Shown here in pieces: positions 22,839-31,804 of a stretch of DNA of 37,316 nucleotides. The notes under the pieces are model-generated. The model saw nothing but the letters and a program-made list of their open reading frames with translations, did not search any database and was not told where the DNA came from. Each line of letters starts with the position of its first letter. Position 1 is the first letter of the stretch. This DNA is from Algoriphagus lacus (GTDB taxonomy: Bacteria; Bacteroidota; Bacteroidia; Cytophagales; Cyclobacteriaceae): positions 1 to 37,316 of the forward strand of contig NZ_QXML01000016.1 in assembly GCF_003583985.1 (NCBI RefSeq), read 5' to 3'. A program made the position numbers and the translations under genes.

Positions 22839-25405
22839 AGTGATTTGCCCAACTTTTTATACAATCCATAAATCACCCTCCGCTCATGTTCCTGTGTTTC
22901 TGTCGGAAAGGCCCGATTGCAGCACATATGAATATGGTTGGGAATCAACCTCAACAATACCTCCTCCGATCCTGAAGCTATTTTTGAAAATTCCGAATTG
23001 AAAATTTCGGCTCCGTAGCAATCCTTCACAATTTCTGATTGGAAAATCCCAGCTTTGTTGAGTTCTCTTCGCTCCAGCGCGGGGATTTGCTTTACCAGTC
23101 CTTGGTAATAATGAAAAAATAGGTCTTGCCTTCCGCTCAATTCAATCAAACGATGATAGGTTTGGGTAATCCAGGATCGCCGATCTCTCTCCTCCCAAGT
23201 CAAGATGGAAGTATAATCCCGATTTTCATCTCCCAAGATCATCAATTCGGATTCCTGATGGAAAATGGATTCTGAGGTTTCAATGCCTCTATCTGGCAGA
23301 TCGTATTTTTCAAATTCAGGATAGTAAGGGTCAAATTGAACAGACTCAATCCATCCGCATTCCATAAGACCTTTTCTTAAATCAGAAGCAAGTTGAGGGT
23401 TCAGATGTTGGTCCCTTGGAAGTAAACGTAACCGGATTTCAGATTTGGGTGAGTTGTAAAACAGAAAATACCATTTCTTTAAAAGATATTTTTCCTTCAG
23501 CCCCAAAATGATTCTTGGAAATGGTTTGAAAAGAAAGGGCATTAAGCCTTCCTCTTTTATTCCAATCCGGGCATAGGTCCAGCAAGGATCACTTCCGATG
23601 ATCCGATTCTGAAATTGGATTGCCGCAGCGGTCCGGCTTTTCCCTTTCCAGGAATAGATTACCTGGGGATAAAGTTGTTGACCATCCTGCTTTTGAAAAG
23701 GGGAATGTTCTTTCCAGGGGCATTCATAAATAGTAACTTCTTTCAATCGCTGAAGTTCTTCCCAAAGAAAACCTAATTCAGTAGGATCTGTCCAGTCAAG
23801 AACGAGTTCCCGGTCCAAATGTCCTGCCAGTATAGAACTTGGAATATTGGATTTTTGAAGAAATTGATGCAGGTCTTTTTGGCTTGAATGAGATTTTGAA
23901 TTCAAAATCCATCGTTTTTCCTGTAGAATTATGCCATTCCAAGTCAGTCTGGGAACATAGCTGCTACTCTGAAAAGTGGGGTCCTGATAGGGAAGAAACC
24001 TGTACTGATCCTGATTTCCGATTTCCCAAATCACCCGGGAAAGTGGATGGGAGATTTGATTGGGATTTAGCGGATGCTGGACCACAGGTACGACCTGTTT
24101 ATTGAGCTTTTGACTAATTAGAATTAAGCGTTCCTGTCTGAATCCTAAATGAAGGTCATCGGTTCCTAAATGGTTTTTTGGAGTACCGCAACCAAAAGGG
24201 AATATGCTGAAATCAAAGACATTGTCATGTCGGGAGATATGGTTGGATTTCTGTGATTCAAATAAAATTAGATCCGCAAAAACTGCCTCCTGCGAAATAT
24301 CTTCTATTTTGGAAGAAACTAAATTCTTTATTTCTGAGTCTAAGCTAAATCTGCCCGAATAGGCAAAGGGACGGTTGCAGACTATATTTTCAATAAACAA
24401 TTCGTTGTCCCCAAAAATTTTAAATGCGATTTGGAGATGGTGGAGCTCTGTTTTTTTCTTATCGAAGCACCTGCTTAGGTCGAATTCTTCGGCGTTCCTC
24501 CATAATTCCCCCAAGATCTCCGGGGAGTGGGAGAGGTCCTTTTTCATGGTCTCCATTTCCGGTTCTGAATGAATGGAAAAGTCATTTTGATGGGCTAGGA
24601 GGGAAAGAGGTACAAAGCGGTCATCAAAGGTATACCTAAACCAAGCCTTGAAATTATTGAGGAACTCACTCTCGACAGGGACAAAAAGATGACCGATTTC
24701 GGAAATCAGGTTTTTCAACTTTTCTTGGATTACCCGATTTATGGTAATTTTCGAAGTTAGCTTGATATCCAAACCCATTTCCAGCGGGGATGTCGCAACT
24801 TCAGGTAAGTTATCAGGTATGAGAAATCCTGATTCAATAAGCATTTCCCAAATTTCGAGGATCTTATTTTCTTTTTTTGTTTTGAAAAATGTCTGGAAGA
24901 TTCTGAAATCCAGTGTTTCGGATTTTTCAAAGTAAGTTAAGAGGATTGCAACAAGTGGATTTTTATCGAGATAGCTAATTCGCCACCCCTCTTCCTGCCT
25001 GCAGTAACTCCAATATTGGATCTGATCAGCATACGCTTTCAATCCCGGAGCAGATCTGTATTTTGAGGGTTCCTGAGTTTGTTTACCAGCATCATTGGAG
25101 ATGTTCCCTATTATTTCTCTATATGCTATGGGTAATTCGATTTGATTGGCCGAACCCCAGTTTCCCAAGCCTACCCCTGCCCATAATCCAAATGGCGTTG
25201 AGCGGTATCGACCCCTTAGGAGGTACTTATAGAGTTTAGCCTTGGTGAATGGAGATAGGGTATCAAAATCCCTGTTTTCGATCTCCTGATAAAGAGAATC
25301 TGATGAAAGCTTGAGTGCCTGTTTAATCCAGTCCCAGTTAGTTAGGATTTGATTAGTATCCCTTGGGTCGAAATCCACCAAGTGCATTCTGTACAAAAAG
25401 TCCAT
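22814..25405 (-). CDS. LanB-like lantibiotic dehydratase
   Basis: The 863-residue protein has a class I lanthipeptide dehydratase layout. The N-terminal glutamylation-type domain carries the conserved FTKAKLYKYLLRGRYRSTPFGLWAGVG block near residue 55-80. A SpaB_C / thiopeptide-type elimination domain spans about 643-863 (KKWYFLFYN, EIRLRLLPRD, then YYPEFEKYD). LanB enzymes glutamylate Ser/Thr of a precursor using Glu-tRNA and eliminate glutamate to make dehydroamino acids. The protein is shorter than the ~1000 residues usual for LanB. No LanC cyclase, precursor peptide or dedicated exporter was found in the window, so it is an orphan. It converges on the LytTR gene and is the last gene of its strand segment. 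Confidence 0.8.
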   Translation of the reverse strand: MDFLYRMHLVDFDPRDTNQILTNWDWIKQALKLSSDSLYQEIENRDFDTLSPFTKAKLYKYLLRGRYRSTPFGLWAGVGLGNWGSANQIELPIAYREIIGNISNDAGKQTQEPSKYRSAPGLKAYADQIQYWSYCRQEEGWRISYLDKNPLVAILLTYFEKSETLDFRIFQTFFKTKKENKILEIWEMLIESGFLIPDNLPEVATSPLEMGLDIKLTSKITINRVIQEKLKNLISEIGHLFVPVESEFLNNFKAWFRYTFDDRFVPLSLLAHQNDFSIHSEPEMETMKKDLSHSPEILGELWRNAEEFDLSRCFDKKKTELHHLQIAFKIFGDNELFIENIVCNRPFAYSGRFSLDSEIKNLVSSKIEDISQEAVFADLILFESQKSNHISRHDNVFDFSIFPFGCGTPKNHLGTDDLHLGFRQERLILISQKLNKQVVPVVQHPLNPNQISHPLSRVIWEIGNQDQYRFLPYQDPTFQSSSYVPRLTWNGIILQEKRWILNSKSHSSQKDLHQFLQKSNIPSSILAGHLDRELVLDWTDPTELGFLWEELQRLKEVTIYECPWKEHSPFQKQDGQQLYPQVIYSWKGKSRTAAAIQFQNRIIGSDPCWTYARIGIKEEGLMPFLFKPFPRIILGLKEKYLLKKWYFLFYNSPKSEIRLRLLPRDQHLNPQLASDLRKGLMECGWIESVQFDPYYPEFEKYDLPDRGIETSESIFHQESELMILGDENRDYTSILTWEERDRRSWITQTYHRLIELSGRQDLFFHYYQGLVKQIPALERRELNKAGIFQSEIVKDCYGAEIFNSEFSKIASGSEEVLLRLIPNHIHMCCNRAFPTETQEHERRVIYGLYKKLGKSLHGRLTNL

Positions 25406-25882
25406 GTCTTTTTGCTTTCAGAATTCTTAAAAAAAAGAATGAAAGTCGGATTTCAGGGATATATGCTCTCTTGGTGGGATGAATGACGAAATTGAATTGA
25501 TTAACCATGGCTAATTCGAAAGCTTTGCCGGAGATCGTTGCGATTTCATGGTAATTTAGTTCTGTCCTTGGGGAATTGTTTTTTTCAGGATTAGAAATTA
25601 CAAACAGATCCGAAAATTCAATTTTTAACAAAGAATCCACAAAATCCACAGATTCCGCAGATTCTCTGGTTTTTTTTGATTTTTTAAAGGCATCCATCAC
25701 TTTAGCTCTCAGCAATTGCAAGGTTGGGAATTCAGAAATTTTATTGATGATTCGAGAATTCCGCAGGCATTCGGTAAAGCTAAGTAAGGCTTTTTTGGAA
25801 GAAATGCAGGAGGTAATTGGCCGCTTGCCTACTTCTTTTCAGAAAGAATCCAATTTTTAGTCACTTTAATTTTTAATTGACC
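25406..25882. other. Gene-poor interval upstream of LanB
   Basis: Frames on both strands stay open here (minus 25353-25721, plus 25576-25860), but neither has recognisable features. A short Ser/Thr-rich repeat around 25625-25665 (ATCCACAAAATCCACAGATT-type words) accounts for the low-complexity peptides. No Cys-rich or leader-like precursor peptide for LanB was found. The LanB promoter must lie here. Confidence 0.45.
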
Positions 25883-26077
25883 ATGTATATCAAACGTTGT
25901 GTAATCTATGCCAAAGACATCCAGCGGATTACCGGTCGCAGTCAGCGCTACAGTCATGAGGTAATCCGCAAAATCCGTCAGATGACTGAGAAGGAAAAAG
26001 GACAATTCGTCACCATAGGTGAGTTTTCGGAGTTTTCTGGAATTCCCAAAGATGATCTGGAAGGCTATTTGACCTGA
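25883..26077 (+). CDS. Small putative DNA-binding protein B (64 residues)
   Basis: A short protein starting MYIKRCVIYAKDIQRITGRSQRY, with FVTIGEFSEFSGIPKDDLE at the C-terminus. It aligns over its length with the small gene at 20500-20715 (shared IYA-x-DI, ITGRS/LTGRS, EF-x-x-F-x-GIP). The ATG at 25883 is preferred over an upstream TTG two codons earlier. A helix-turn-helix role is inferred. Together the two paralogs bracket the kinase, regulator and LanB genes. Confidence 0.65.
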   Translation: MYIKRCVIYAKDIQRITGRSQRYSHEVIRKIRQMTEKEKGQFVTIGEFSEFSGIPKDDLEGYLT

Positions 26078-26328
26078 TATAGGTTGGTTTTTCCTAAGCA
26101 ATGAATCCATACTCTGAGTGACCAACCCCAGGAGAATATCATTGCTAAGGGATACTTCATCCCGGGATTGTTCCACTCTTGTACCATCTGGCTTCTATCC
26201 TTGTCTCATCTGAACTGAAAGAAAACTGGGAGATGACTTGGATTCGGTTCGGAGAAGGTATTGGACTGCTCCTCTGCTGTTACAAAATTCAATTCAGTTT
26301 CATTTATCCATACTAAGCACAAAATACT

Positions 26329-26976
26329 ATGGCTACTCTAAAACATCCCCTGTTGAGCCAGTTATCCGGTAAACTGGGTAATCTGGTGATATATCAACTA
26401 AATGGGAAAACGGTTCTCAGGGAAAAACCGAAATGGAAAACCGCCTATAAGGCTACACCTCATCAAAAAATGCATCAGCTGAAATTCAAGGAGGTCTATA
26501 AAATTTTAAGACCATTGAAAATTCTTCTGGATTTTGGTTTCTCAGAATTTATCGGCGGTAACAGAAAGGGAATTCACCTTGCCATGTCCCATGCAATGAA
26601 ACAGGCCTGTTACCTTGAAGGCGAGCAGGTAAAAATCAATTTCAATTCGCTGCTTTTGTCCTCAGGACCAATCGAAGGGGTAGATCAGCTTGCCGTTGAA
26701 AAACCGGGAAACAAAATTCTGAGGCTTACCTGGGAATCTCAGGGTAATTATGAACCTTCCAGAGAATCGGATCTTACCTGGATAGTGGTCTATAATCCAT
26801 CTCAGGGGTTAGTGGAAGAATTCAAGGGTAAGGCCTACAGAAGGACACAGGTTCAGGAAGTGGAAGTTTCTCCCAGAATTGATTTCAACGGACTGTTCAT
26901 TTATGTTTCATTCTACAGAAACTTTCCTAAAAACAGGGTTAAATTCTCTGATTCAGTCTGTTTCCAATTGGAATAA
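26329..26976 (+). CDS. DUF6266-type protein
   Basis: The 215-residue protein has an N-terminus LSGKLGNLVIYQLNGKTVLREKP, the signature I associate with DUF6266 in Bacteroidota. A conserved middle helix region follows (KMHQLKFKEVYKILRPLKILLDFG), then a strand-rich C-terminal half. There is no signal peptide or membrane segment. DUF6266 proteins are often found in small clusters, sometimes near phage-like or secreted modules; their function is unknown. The next gene has a related N-terminal block, which suggests ancient duplication. An intrinsic terminator follows the gene at 27025-27057. Confidence 0.7.
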   Translation: MATLKHPLLSQLSGKLGNLVIYQLNGKTVLREKPKWKTAYKATPHQKMHQLKFKEVYKILRPLKILLDFGFSEFIGGNRKGIHLAMSHAMKQACYLEGEQVKINFNSLLLSSGPIEGVDQLAVEKPGNKILRLTWESQGNYEPSRESDLTWIVVYNPSQGLVEEFKGKAYRRTQVQEVEVSPRIDFNGLFIYVSFYRNFPKNRVKFSDSVCFQLE

Positions 26977-27024
26977 ACGAATGAATCGGTTCCGGACCAT
27001 TGCTCGAGTTTTTAGCTCTTCTTT

Positions 27025-27057
27025 AATCCTGCCTCAATTTTGAAGCAGGATTTTTTT
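27025..27057 (+). terminator. Intrinsic terminator after the DUF6266-type gene
   Basis: AATCCTGC (27025-27032) pairs perfectly with GCAGGATT (27045-27052), with a 12-base loop and a run of seven T (27051-27057). It lies 49 bp after the stop codon and is oriented to end this gene. The next gene therefore needs its own promoter. Confidence 0.85.
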
Positions 27058-27274
27058 GTAGTTGGATGTGCATTTCGATAATTATCCCTTCCTGAATAGG
27101 AGATTATCCTTGGATCTAATCGGGTTTTTACGCTTCATTTTTAGTCTTCCAGACCAAATTTAGAATGCACGAATAGGCAAAGAGTGCGGGCTAAGGCACG
27201 AAATGCATGTTTAGTTGAAAACAAATTTGATGTATATGACCTTGGTGGCATGTTTAACCTAAACCCATATACAT

Positions 27275-28024
27275 ATGGCAAAGCAAACAGGAGTAATTAC
27301 ACTCAAAGGACCAGTCGGGAGACTTTCCTTTTACAAGACCAGAAACGGCTACCTCGCCCGTGAAAAGGGAGGGATAGAAAAGTCCAGGATCATGAATGAT
27401 CCCCGTTTTGCGCGTACCCGGGAAAACATCCGGGAATTCACTGACAATGCCACCGCTTCCAAGCTGCTGCGGGATGCACTCCGACCGGTGATCTCCAAGA
27501 TCGGTGATAAACGCCTCAACCTCAGGATCACTCAGGTGATGATGCAGGTATTGAAGTCCGATGAATCCAGTGTCAGGGGAGACCGTAAGGTTAAACTCGG
27601 CAACTGGGACCTACTCAAGGAAATGGAGCTGAATGCGGGTTCCTCCCTGAGCAGCACCCTGTTTTTCGAGATTCAAACCAGCGATACAGCCAGTGCCTGG
27701 CAGGTGCAGTTGCCCGCTTTTGTTCCCGGCGACATGATTGCCCTTCCGGTAGGAGCCACCCATTACCGGATTTCTGCTACGGGCGTAGCGGTTGACTTTG
27801 ATCTGGGTACCCGAACTGTCATAGGTTCCACTACAGGTTCGATGTCAGTGTTGGATTCTGCCGGAGCTCAATCCCTTTCGGTAGACAAAGGGCAGCTCAG
27901 CGGAACGCATTTCGTGTATTTGCTGACCGTGGAATTTATCCAGATCGTCAACGGAGTGGAATACGCCATCAACAACGGCGCCCACAACGCGGCCAAGATC
28001 TTGGGTACGAGCAAAACTGTCTGA
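27275..28024 (+). CDS. DUF6266-like hypothetical protein (249 residues)
   Basis: It opens ITLKGPVGRLSFYKTRNGYLAREKGG, which parallels the start of the preceding DUF6266-type protein (G-x-L-G-x-L-x-x-Y ... G-x-x-x-RE). A helical block follows (NDPRFARTRENIREFTDNATASKLLRDALRP), and the C-terminal half is rich in beta strands. It is the first gene of an apparent operon: its stop overlaps the next start by one base (TGATG). GC content is higher than in the defence region. The function is unknown; shell, adhesin or phage-structural roles are all possible. Confidence 0.65.
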   Translation: MAKQTGVITLKGPVGRLSFYKTRNGYLAREKGGIEKSRIMNDPRFARTRENIREFTDNATASKLLRDALRPVISKIGDKRLNLRITQVMMQVLKSDESSVRGDRKVKLGNWDLLKEMELNAGSSLSSTLFFEIQTSDTASAWQVQLPAFVPGDMIALPVGATHYRISATGVAVDFDLGTRTVIGSTTGSMSVLDSAGAQSLSVDKGQLSGTHFVYLLTVEFIQIVNGVEYAINNGAHNAAKILGTSKTV

Positions 28025-28452
28025 TGCGTCTCCTGCTGAAACGCAGGTATACTCCCCGGCATACGCTGGGGAGGCTTTACCTGGGAAGTCGGCTGCTCTG
28101 CTGTATCCGAGAAGCCCCCAAATCCTGCTACTCTCCGCACAGGCACTGTTTGCCGGAGGGAGTCTTTGAATTGGAGTCGGTTCACGGGGAGGAGAGCGGA
28201 TGGGCGATCCGGGTTGGAGAAGGAGGTTGGATCCGACACGTTGGTCCTGACAGGCTACCCGGACATTTGGAAATTGCACCGGTCACCGAGTTCAAATCTG
28301 GGGCAAAACCCACCTTTACCAGATTGGCCTTTCAAAAGCTGCTCGATGAATTGGGTGGCCTTTGGGAAAGGGGCGAGGTGGTGGAGCTTCAGGTGACGGG
28401 AGCGGAGATTCCTTATCGTTTGTCCGCATGTCCTATGCCCAACTTCTCCTGA
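28024..28452 (+). CDS. DUF5675-type protein
   Basis: The 142-residue protein starts MRLLLKRRYTPRHTLGRLYL and contains LLCCIREAPKS and HCLPEGVFELESV. This is the pattern of DUF5675, usually seen as LKR-x-Y-x-x-x-x-T-x-G-x-L-x-x-x-x-x-x-CYT-x-E. The family is often beside holin-like genes in Bacteroidota and phage, but its activity is not established. It overlaps the preceding gene by one base and the following small membrane gene by 25 bp, so the three are tightly coupled. Confidence 0.65.
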   Translation: MRLLLKRRYTPRHTLGRLYLGSRLLCCIREAPKSCYSPHRHCLPEGVFELESVHGEESGWAIRVGEGGWIRHVGPDRLPGHLEIAPVTEFKSGAKPTFTRLAFQKLLDELGGLWERGEVVELQVTGAEIPYRLSACPMPNFS

Positions 28453-28664
28453 TGATTACAGGGGCGATACTTTCGCTGCTGCTCTCGGTCATCGCTTTTT
28501 TCCTGAAGTTTCTAGTCCAGGATTTCAGGAAGTTGCAGGGAGATTTTATGGAAATCAAAGTCCGTCAGGAAAGCCTGAGGGCTGAGATTGACCGAATCTC
28601 CGAGGTGCTGTTTTTACTCAAAAAACAGTTGATCAGGAATGCTAGACATTCTTATCCGAAGTGA
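28428..28664 (+). CDS. Small membrane protein with coiled coil (78 residues)
   Basis: The protein has one strong N-terminal membrane span (LLLMITGAILSLLLSVIAFFLKFLV). An amphipathic coiled-coil-like region follows (MEIKVRQESLRAEIDRISEVLFLLKKQL). The ATG at 28428 is preferred to an upstream frame start at 28362 because the upstream part is Gly-rich and overlaps DUF5675. The topology is similar to small membrane-anchored holin-associated or spanin-like proteins. No further function can be stated. Confidence 0.6.
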   Translation: MSYAQLLLMITGAILSLLLSVIAFFLKFLVQDFRKLQGDFMEIKVRQESLRAEIDRISEVLFLLKKQLIRNARHSYPK

Positions 28665-28692
28665 ATGAAAATGAAAAATTGAAAATTAAATC

Positions 28693-28944
28693 ATGGATTT
28701 AATCACAGAGATCAAGGAACGGGCACAGGCCCCAACTCCACCTTTCTTTCAGGTATTGAAGAGGCTTGGGCTGCTGATTGCTGCAATAGGGCTGGGGGTA
28801 TTGACCGCCCCTGGAGAGTTGCCGGAAATCCTCATGACCTATGCAGGGCATGCGGTGACCGCAGGGACGATTCTGGTCAGCATCTGTCAACTGACGGTTG
28901 ACGAAAGCAGACTTGAGGAAAAGTTGCTAAATTCCGTCAAATAG
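28693..28944 (+). CDS. Small holin-like membrane protein (83 residues)
   Basis: The protein has two hydrophobic segments, ~25-41 (LGLLIAAIGLGVLTAPG) and ~50-65 (YAGHAVTAGTILVSICQL), between charged ends. This resembles small phage holins but without a family match. It starts 28 bp after the previous small membrane gene and is followed by a strong terminator, so it ends the operon that begins with the DUF6266-like gene. Confidence 0.6.
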   Translation: MDLITEIKERAQAPTPPFFQVLKRLGLLIAAIGLGVLTAPGELPEILMTYAGHAVTAGTILVSICQLTVDESRLEEKLLNSVK

Positions 28945-28968
28945 GCTAATAAAGTCGAATGACAAGTT

Positions 28969-28999
28969 AAAACCGGGCGGGTCTCCTGCCCGGTTTTTT
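28969..28999 (+). terminator. Strong intrinsic terminator of the DUF6266/DUF5675/holin-like operon
   Basis: AAAACCGGGC (28969-28978) pairs perfectly with GCCCGGTTTT (28988-28997) over a 9-base loop, followed by T residues to 28999. The position, 25 bp after the last stop codon, fits the end of the operon. Confidence 0.9.
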
Positions 29000-30215
29000 A
29001 CTTTTCCTTTCTTAACTGTCCAACCGGTGCCAGTTTCCCGACTTTATTGTCTTTACTAATTTCTCAAATTGGATTCCATCTTGCTGCCTTCAAATTCCGT
29101 CCTCCAAATCTCCAATCTCATTACCGGATAATAGTCGTCGGTTGGGCCATGCAGGATTTATGGTTTTTGGATCTGCGGAAAACCGTAAAAAAAACAGGTT
29201 AGCACCTGAGTGGGCGAAGGTGATCCACCTGTTTTTAGGTTTGTAGCAGAGTCAAAAATCAAATCGAAAACAAATTAAAAGTGGGTATGAGAACCTTACC
29301 GATTTGAAGTAAAGCCTGTGGCCCAAGGCTTTTTGGTTACTTTTTGGCCGACAAAAAGTGACGAAAGAAAAGGAAAAAACACATGGATGTTTTTTTGCTG
29401 GTAGTGGCTGCCTTGTTCAGCATTTTTAATTCGGAGCCTTTGTTCCAGGATTTGCAATCCAACTCCCCAAACTCCAATCTCCAATCCCCAATTTGTTTTC
29501 CATCTTGCTGGCATGAGGTCCCGTTTTCCAAATTGAATTCCTCGGCAAGCGTTGGCTAAACCGCTTACTTTTTTTACCCGGGGTTTTGGTTCGACTAGCT
29601 CACCAGCCAACCCCGGGCTATTAATATTGGACCCCTACAGGGTCCTATTTCCCATATTTTGGTCGATTTTCGATTCAACCGACATTCATTATTCATCATT
29701 CGGTGTTCGAAATTCGATATTTTTTCAACTAACACTTTGCCGACGTGAGTGGAGACACTCACGTTTTTTTCCTTGCTGCTGTTGGACATTTGTGATGTCA
29801 AACGTTCGTTATAAGATTTGCAATCCATTTCAGTACTGGAGTATTGCAAAATCCGCTCTTCGGGAAGGCAATTCTGGGTCAGGTCTACACAAAGTGATGA
29901 ATTTCTCCTCCAGTCATTCATTATTCAAAATTTGAATTTTGGCCTTCGTTATAAATCTTTAAAAAAACTCCTATCAGTCGGTTTACGGAAAGGACCTACA
30001 AACTGTTAAATGGATTTATTTTGGAAAGAGGATTAATTAGACCAAGTTTCCAAAATCTTAAAATATCATCAGAATCTTTGGATCATAGTTAATTATCAAT
30101 CCGAGATGCATTTTTGAACCTTTTTAAGTTTTGACATTTGTCAAAATTATTTAATTTACCACCGTACTTAATCGTTGAATTGAATTTTTAAAAAAGAAGA
30201 ATAACCGTTCGTTTT
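29000..30215. other. 1.2-kb gene-free interval of REP-like hairpins
   Basis: No gene is supported; the open frames here are repeat-derived. Structures seen in order: AAAGCCT/AGGCTTT stem (29311-29332), ACTTTTTG/CAAAAAGT stem (29339-29359), CCATCTTGCTGGCAT word (also seen near 19088), arms CCCGGGGTT/AACCCCGGG (29577-29617), and GGACCC/GGGTCC (29629-29645). A GATTTGCAATCC word near 29815 follows. The last ~150 bases are AT-rich and precede the response regulator gene, so its promoter is likely there. Confidence 0.6.
29577..29645. repeat. REP-like hairpin pair (CCCGGGGTT arms)
   Basis: CCCGGGGTT (29577-29585) pairs with AACCCCGGG (29609-29617), and GGACCC (29629-29634) with GGGTCC (29640-29645). 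The first stem shares its flanking T-run and following GCTA word with the hairpin at 19266-19312, but has different arm sequences. No transposase was seen. Confidence 0.55.
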
Positions 30216-30647
30216 ATGTTAGCCCAGCTAATCGAAGATATTATTGTTGTAGATGATGACCCTATTCAGCATTTTGTTTTTAAAAAGTTGATTTTTAAGA
30301 TTGACTCAAAAATCTCCTTGAAAAGCTTTTACAATGGAGAAGAGGCTCTTTTCTTCTTAAAAAAGAAAGTGTTGGGGAATTCAGAAAATAGAATTAGTCT
30401 GATATTCCTTGATTTGAATATGCCAAAAATGGACGGTTTTGGGTTTTTGGAGGAGTATAGAATGCTTCATCAAGACCTAAAATCCAAAAATAGGGTAGTG
30501 ATTCTTACAAGTTCCATCCGAAATAATGACCGGATTTTAGTTTTGGATTTTAGAGAATTGAATGGCTATTATGCCAAGCCTATAAGTTTGGACTTTCTAA
30601 AAAAAGTTATTAATGGCTTAATCGCAAATAGCGTTCAGGAGTTATGA
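30216..30647 (+). CDS. Single-domain response regulator
   Basis: The 143-residue protein has one receiver domain and no output domain. The acidic cluster VVDDDP is at 12-17, phospho-acceptor Asp in LIFLDLNMPKMDGFGFLEEY near 68, Thr in VVILTSS near 97 and Lys in YYAKPIS near 121. This is the usual form of CheY-like or phosphorelay intermediates in Bacteroidota. It is isolated, with no kinase within several kb, so its partner is unknown. Confidence 0.85.
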   Translation: MLAQLIEDIIVVDDDPIQHFVFKKLIFKIDSKISLKSFYNGEEALFFLKKKVLGNSENRISLIFLDLNMPKMDGFGFLEEYRMLHQDLKSKNRVVILTSSIRNNDRILVLDFRELNGYYAKPISLDFLKKVINGLIANSVQEL

Positions 30648-31294
30648 GCCAAGAGATTAAAAATTTATTGAAGTTTTTGAAAAGTGAATATTTTTTTAAA
30701 ACCTAGTTGAATTTAAATTCTTTCAATTTACATGCAAACAGAGAATTCCCGGATTTTGGCGGCAAATACTTGTTTAATTATGGAGGTAACTACCTTCCAG
30801 AACACAAATTTTTGATCTAAAAAATCAGGTTGTCGGTGATTAAATTTTTCCTAGGTTCTCTTCGTCTCAATTTTTTAGAATTCAAAAAAATAAAATCCAG
30901 CCTTGATAGTTTTGGGTCGTCAATGAATCGAGATACCACAGAAAGTGTTTTTGTTACCGGAATTTTTGCATTTATCACGTTTAATGGTATGAAAAAGAGT
31001 TGAGAATCAAGGTGTTTTATGCGTTACATAATTGTTAAAAATTCAATAAAATGTTTTATGGTTAGCATAAACTTTAAAAAAAAGACAAAAAAATATTCGA
31101 TTACTTACTTTTTTTAAAAAATGGATGAATATTTGATTTATGGTTTAGTTCAGGTTCTTGCGCTTCAGATTTGATGAATAGCAGGAATTCCTGAAAAGTC
31201 ATAATTAATGTTTTAGCTGATTATTTTTAAAAATCTAGTCGTGTTTCATTATTTCAGAAAAATTTTTACCGGGTACACCACAGTCAAAAAGAAC
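30648..31294. other. AT-rich gene-free interval
   Basis: No gene, repeat or clear promoter was recognised in about 650 bases. Poly-A/T runs are frequent (for example near 31080 and 31110). The interval separates the response regulator from the unknown gene that follows. Confidence 0.45.
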
Positions 31295-31804
31295 ATGAAC
31301 GGAACAGAATTCCGGTACATGTACTCCGGTAAGCCGGTATTTTTTGATCCCTTGTTGATGCTGAGGGAATTCAACAATCGGGTGTCCGAAGAATCAGTTC
31401 AACACTTGGATTTAAAAACATCCATTGACGTGTTGAATGTAAGTTTCGTGCAGCCAGGAGAAAGTGATCTTCCCTCGGTTATTTGTATCTGTACAAAAAA
31501 TGGCAGGGAACTTAAAGTTTCCAGATTTACACTGAAGGATGGAATTCACCCCGTAAGCATTTACCTCTTTGAGGAGAACGGGGTTTCATTTGGTTCCTTC
31601 CGCCGGAAGTATGACTATGGATCCAAATTACATGAAGCAGGAAAGAAGTTAGCTGAGGTCAACCAAAGTGAATTAGATATTTCAAACGAAAAATGGTTAT
31701 GGAAGGGAATAAGCAAAGAATGCCTTTTTTTGGAAAAATTTGGTCATACTCAAATTTGGCATTTTATTGATTCTGAGCAGGTTGATTTTTGGATGTATTC
31801 CTGA
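31295..31804 (+). CDS. Unknown protein (about 170 residues)
   Basis: I do not recognise this protein. It is soluble and strand-rich, with blocks FRYMYSGKPVFFDPLLML at the start, VICICTKNGRELKVSRFTL in the middle, and LWKGISKECLFLEKFGHTQIW near the end. No signal peptide was seen. Its start is uncertain: an in-frame GTG at 31241 would add 18 residues, but ATG at 31295 after an A-rich stretch is preferred. Flanking intervals are long and AT-rich, so it is probably transcribed alone. Confidence 0.5.
   Translation: MNGTEFRYMYSGKPVFFDPLLMLREFNNRVSEESVQHLDLKTSIDVLNVSFVQPGESDLPSVICICTKNGRELKVSRFTLKDGIHPVSIYLFEENGVSFGSFRRKYDYGSKLHEAGKKLAEVNQSELDISNEKWLWKGISKECLFLEKFGHTQIWHFIDSEQVDFWMYS

Noticed and set aside
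25353..25721. Lanthipeptide precursor for LanB
   Set aside because: The 122-residue minus frame has no cysteine and no leader-core pattern, overlaps the LanB start by 53 bases, and contains a low-complexity stretch.
29595..29935. Frames of ~108-127 residues on both strands
   Set aside because: They are made of hairpin repeats and AT-rich spacer, with no recognisable domain.
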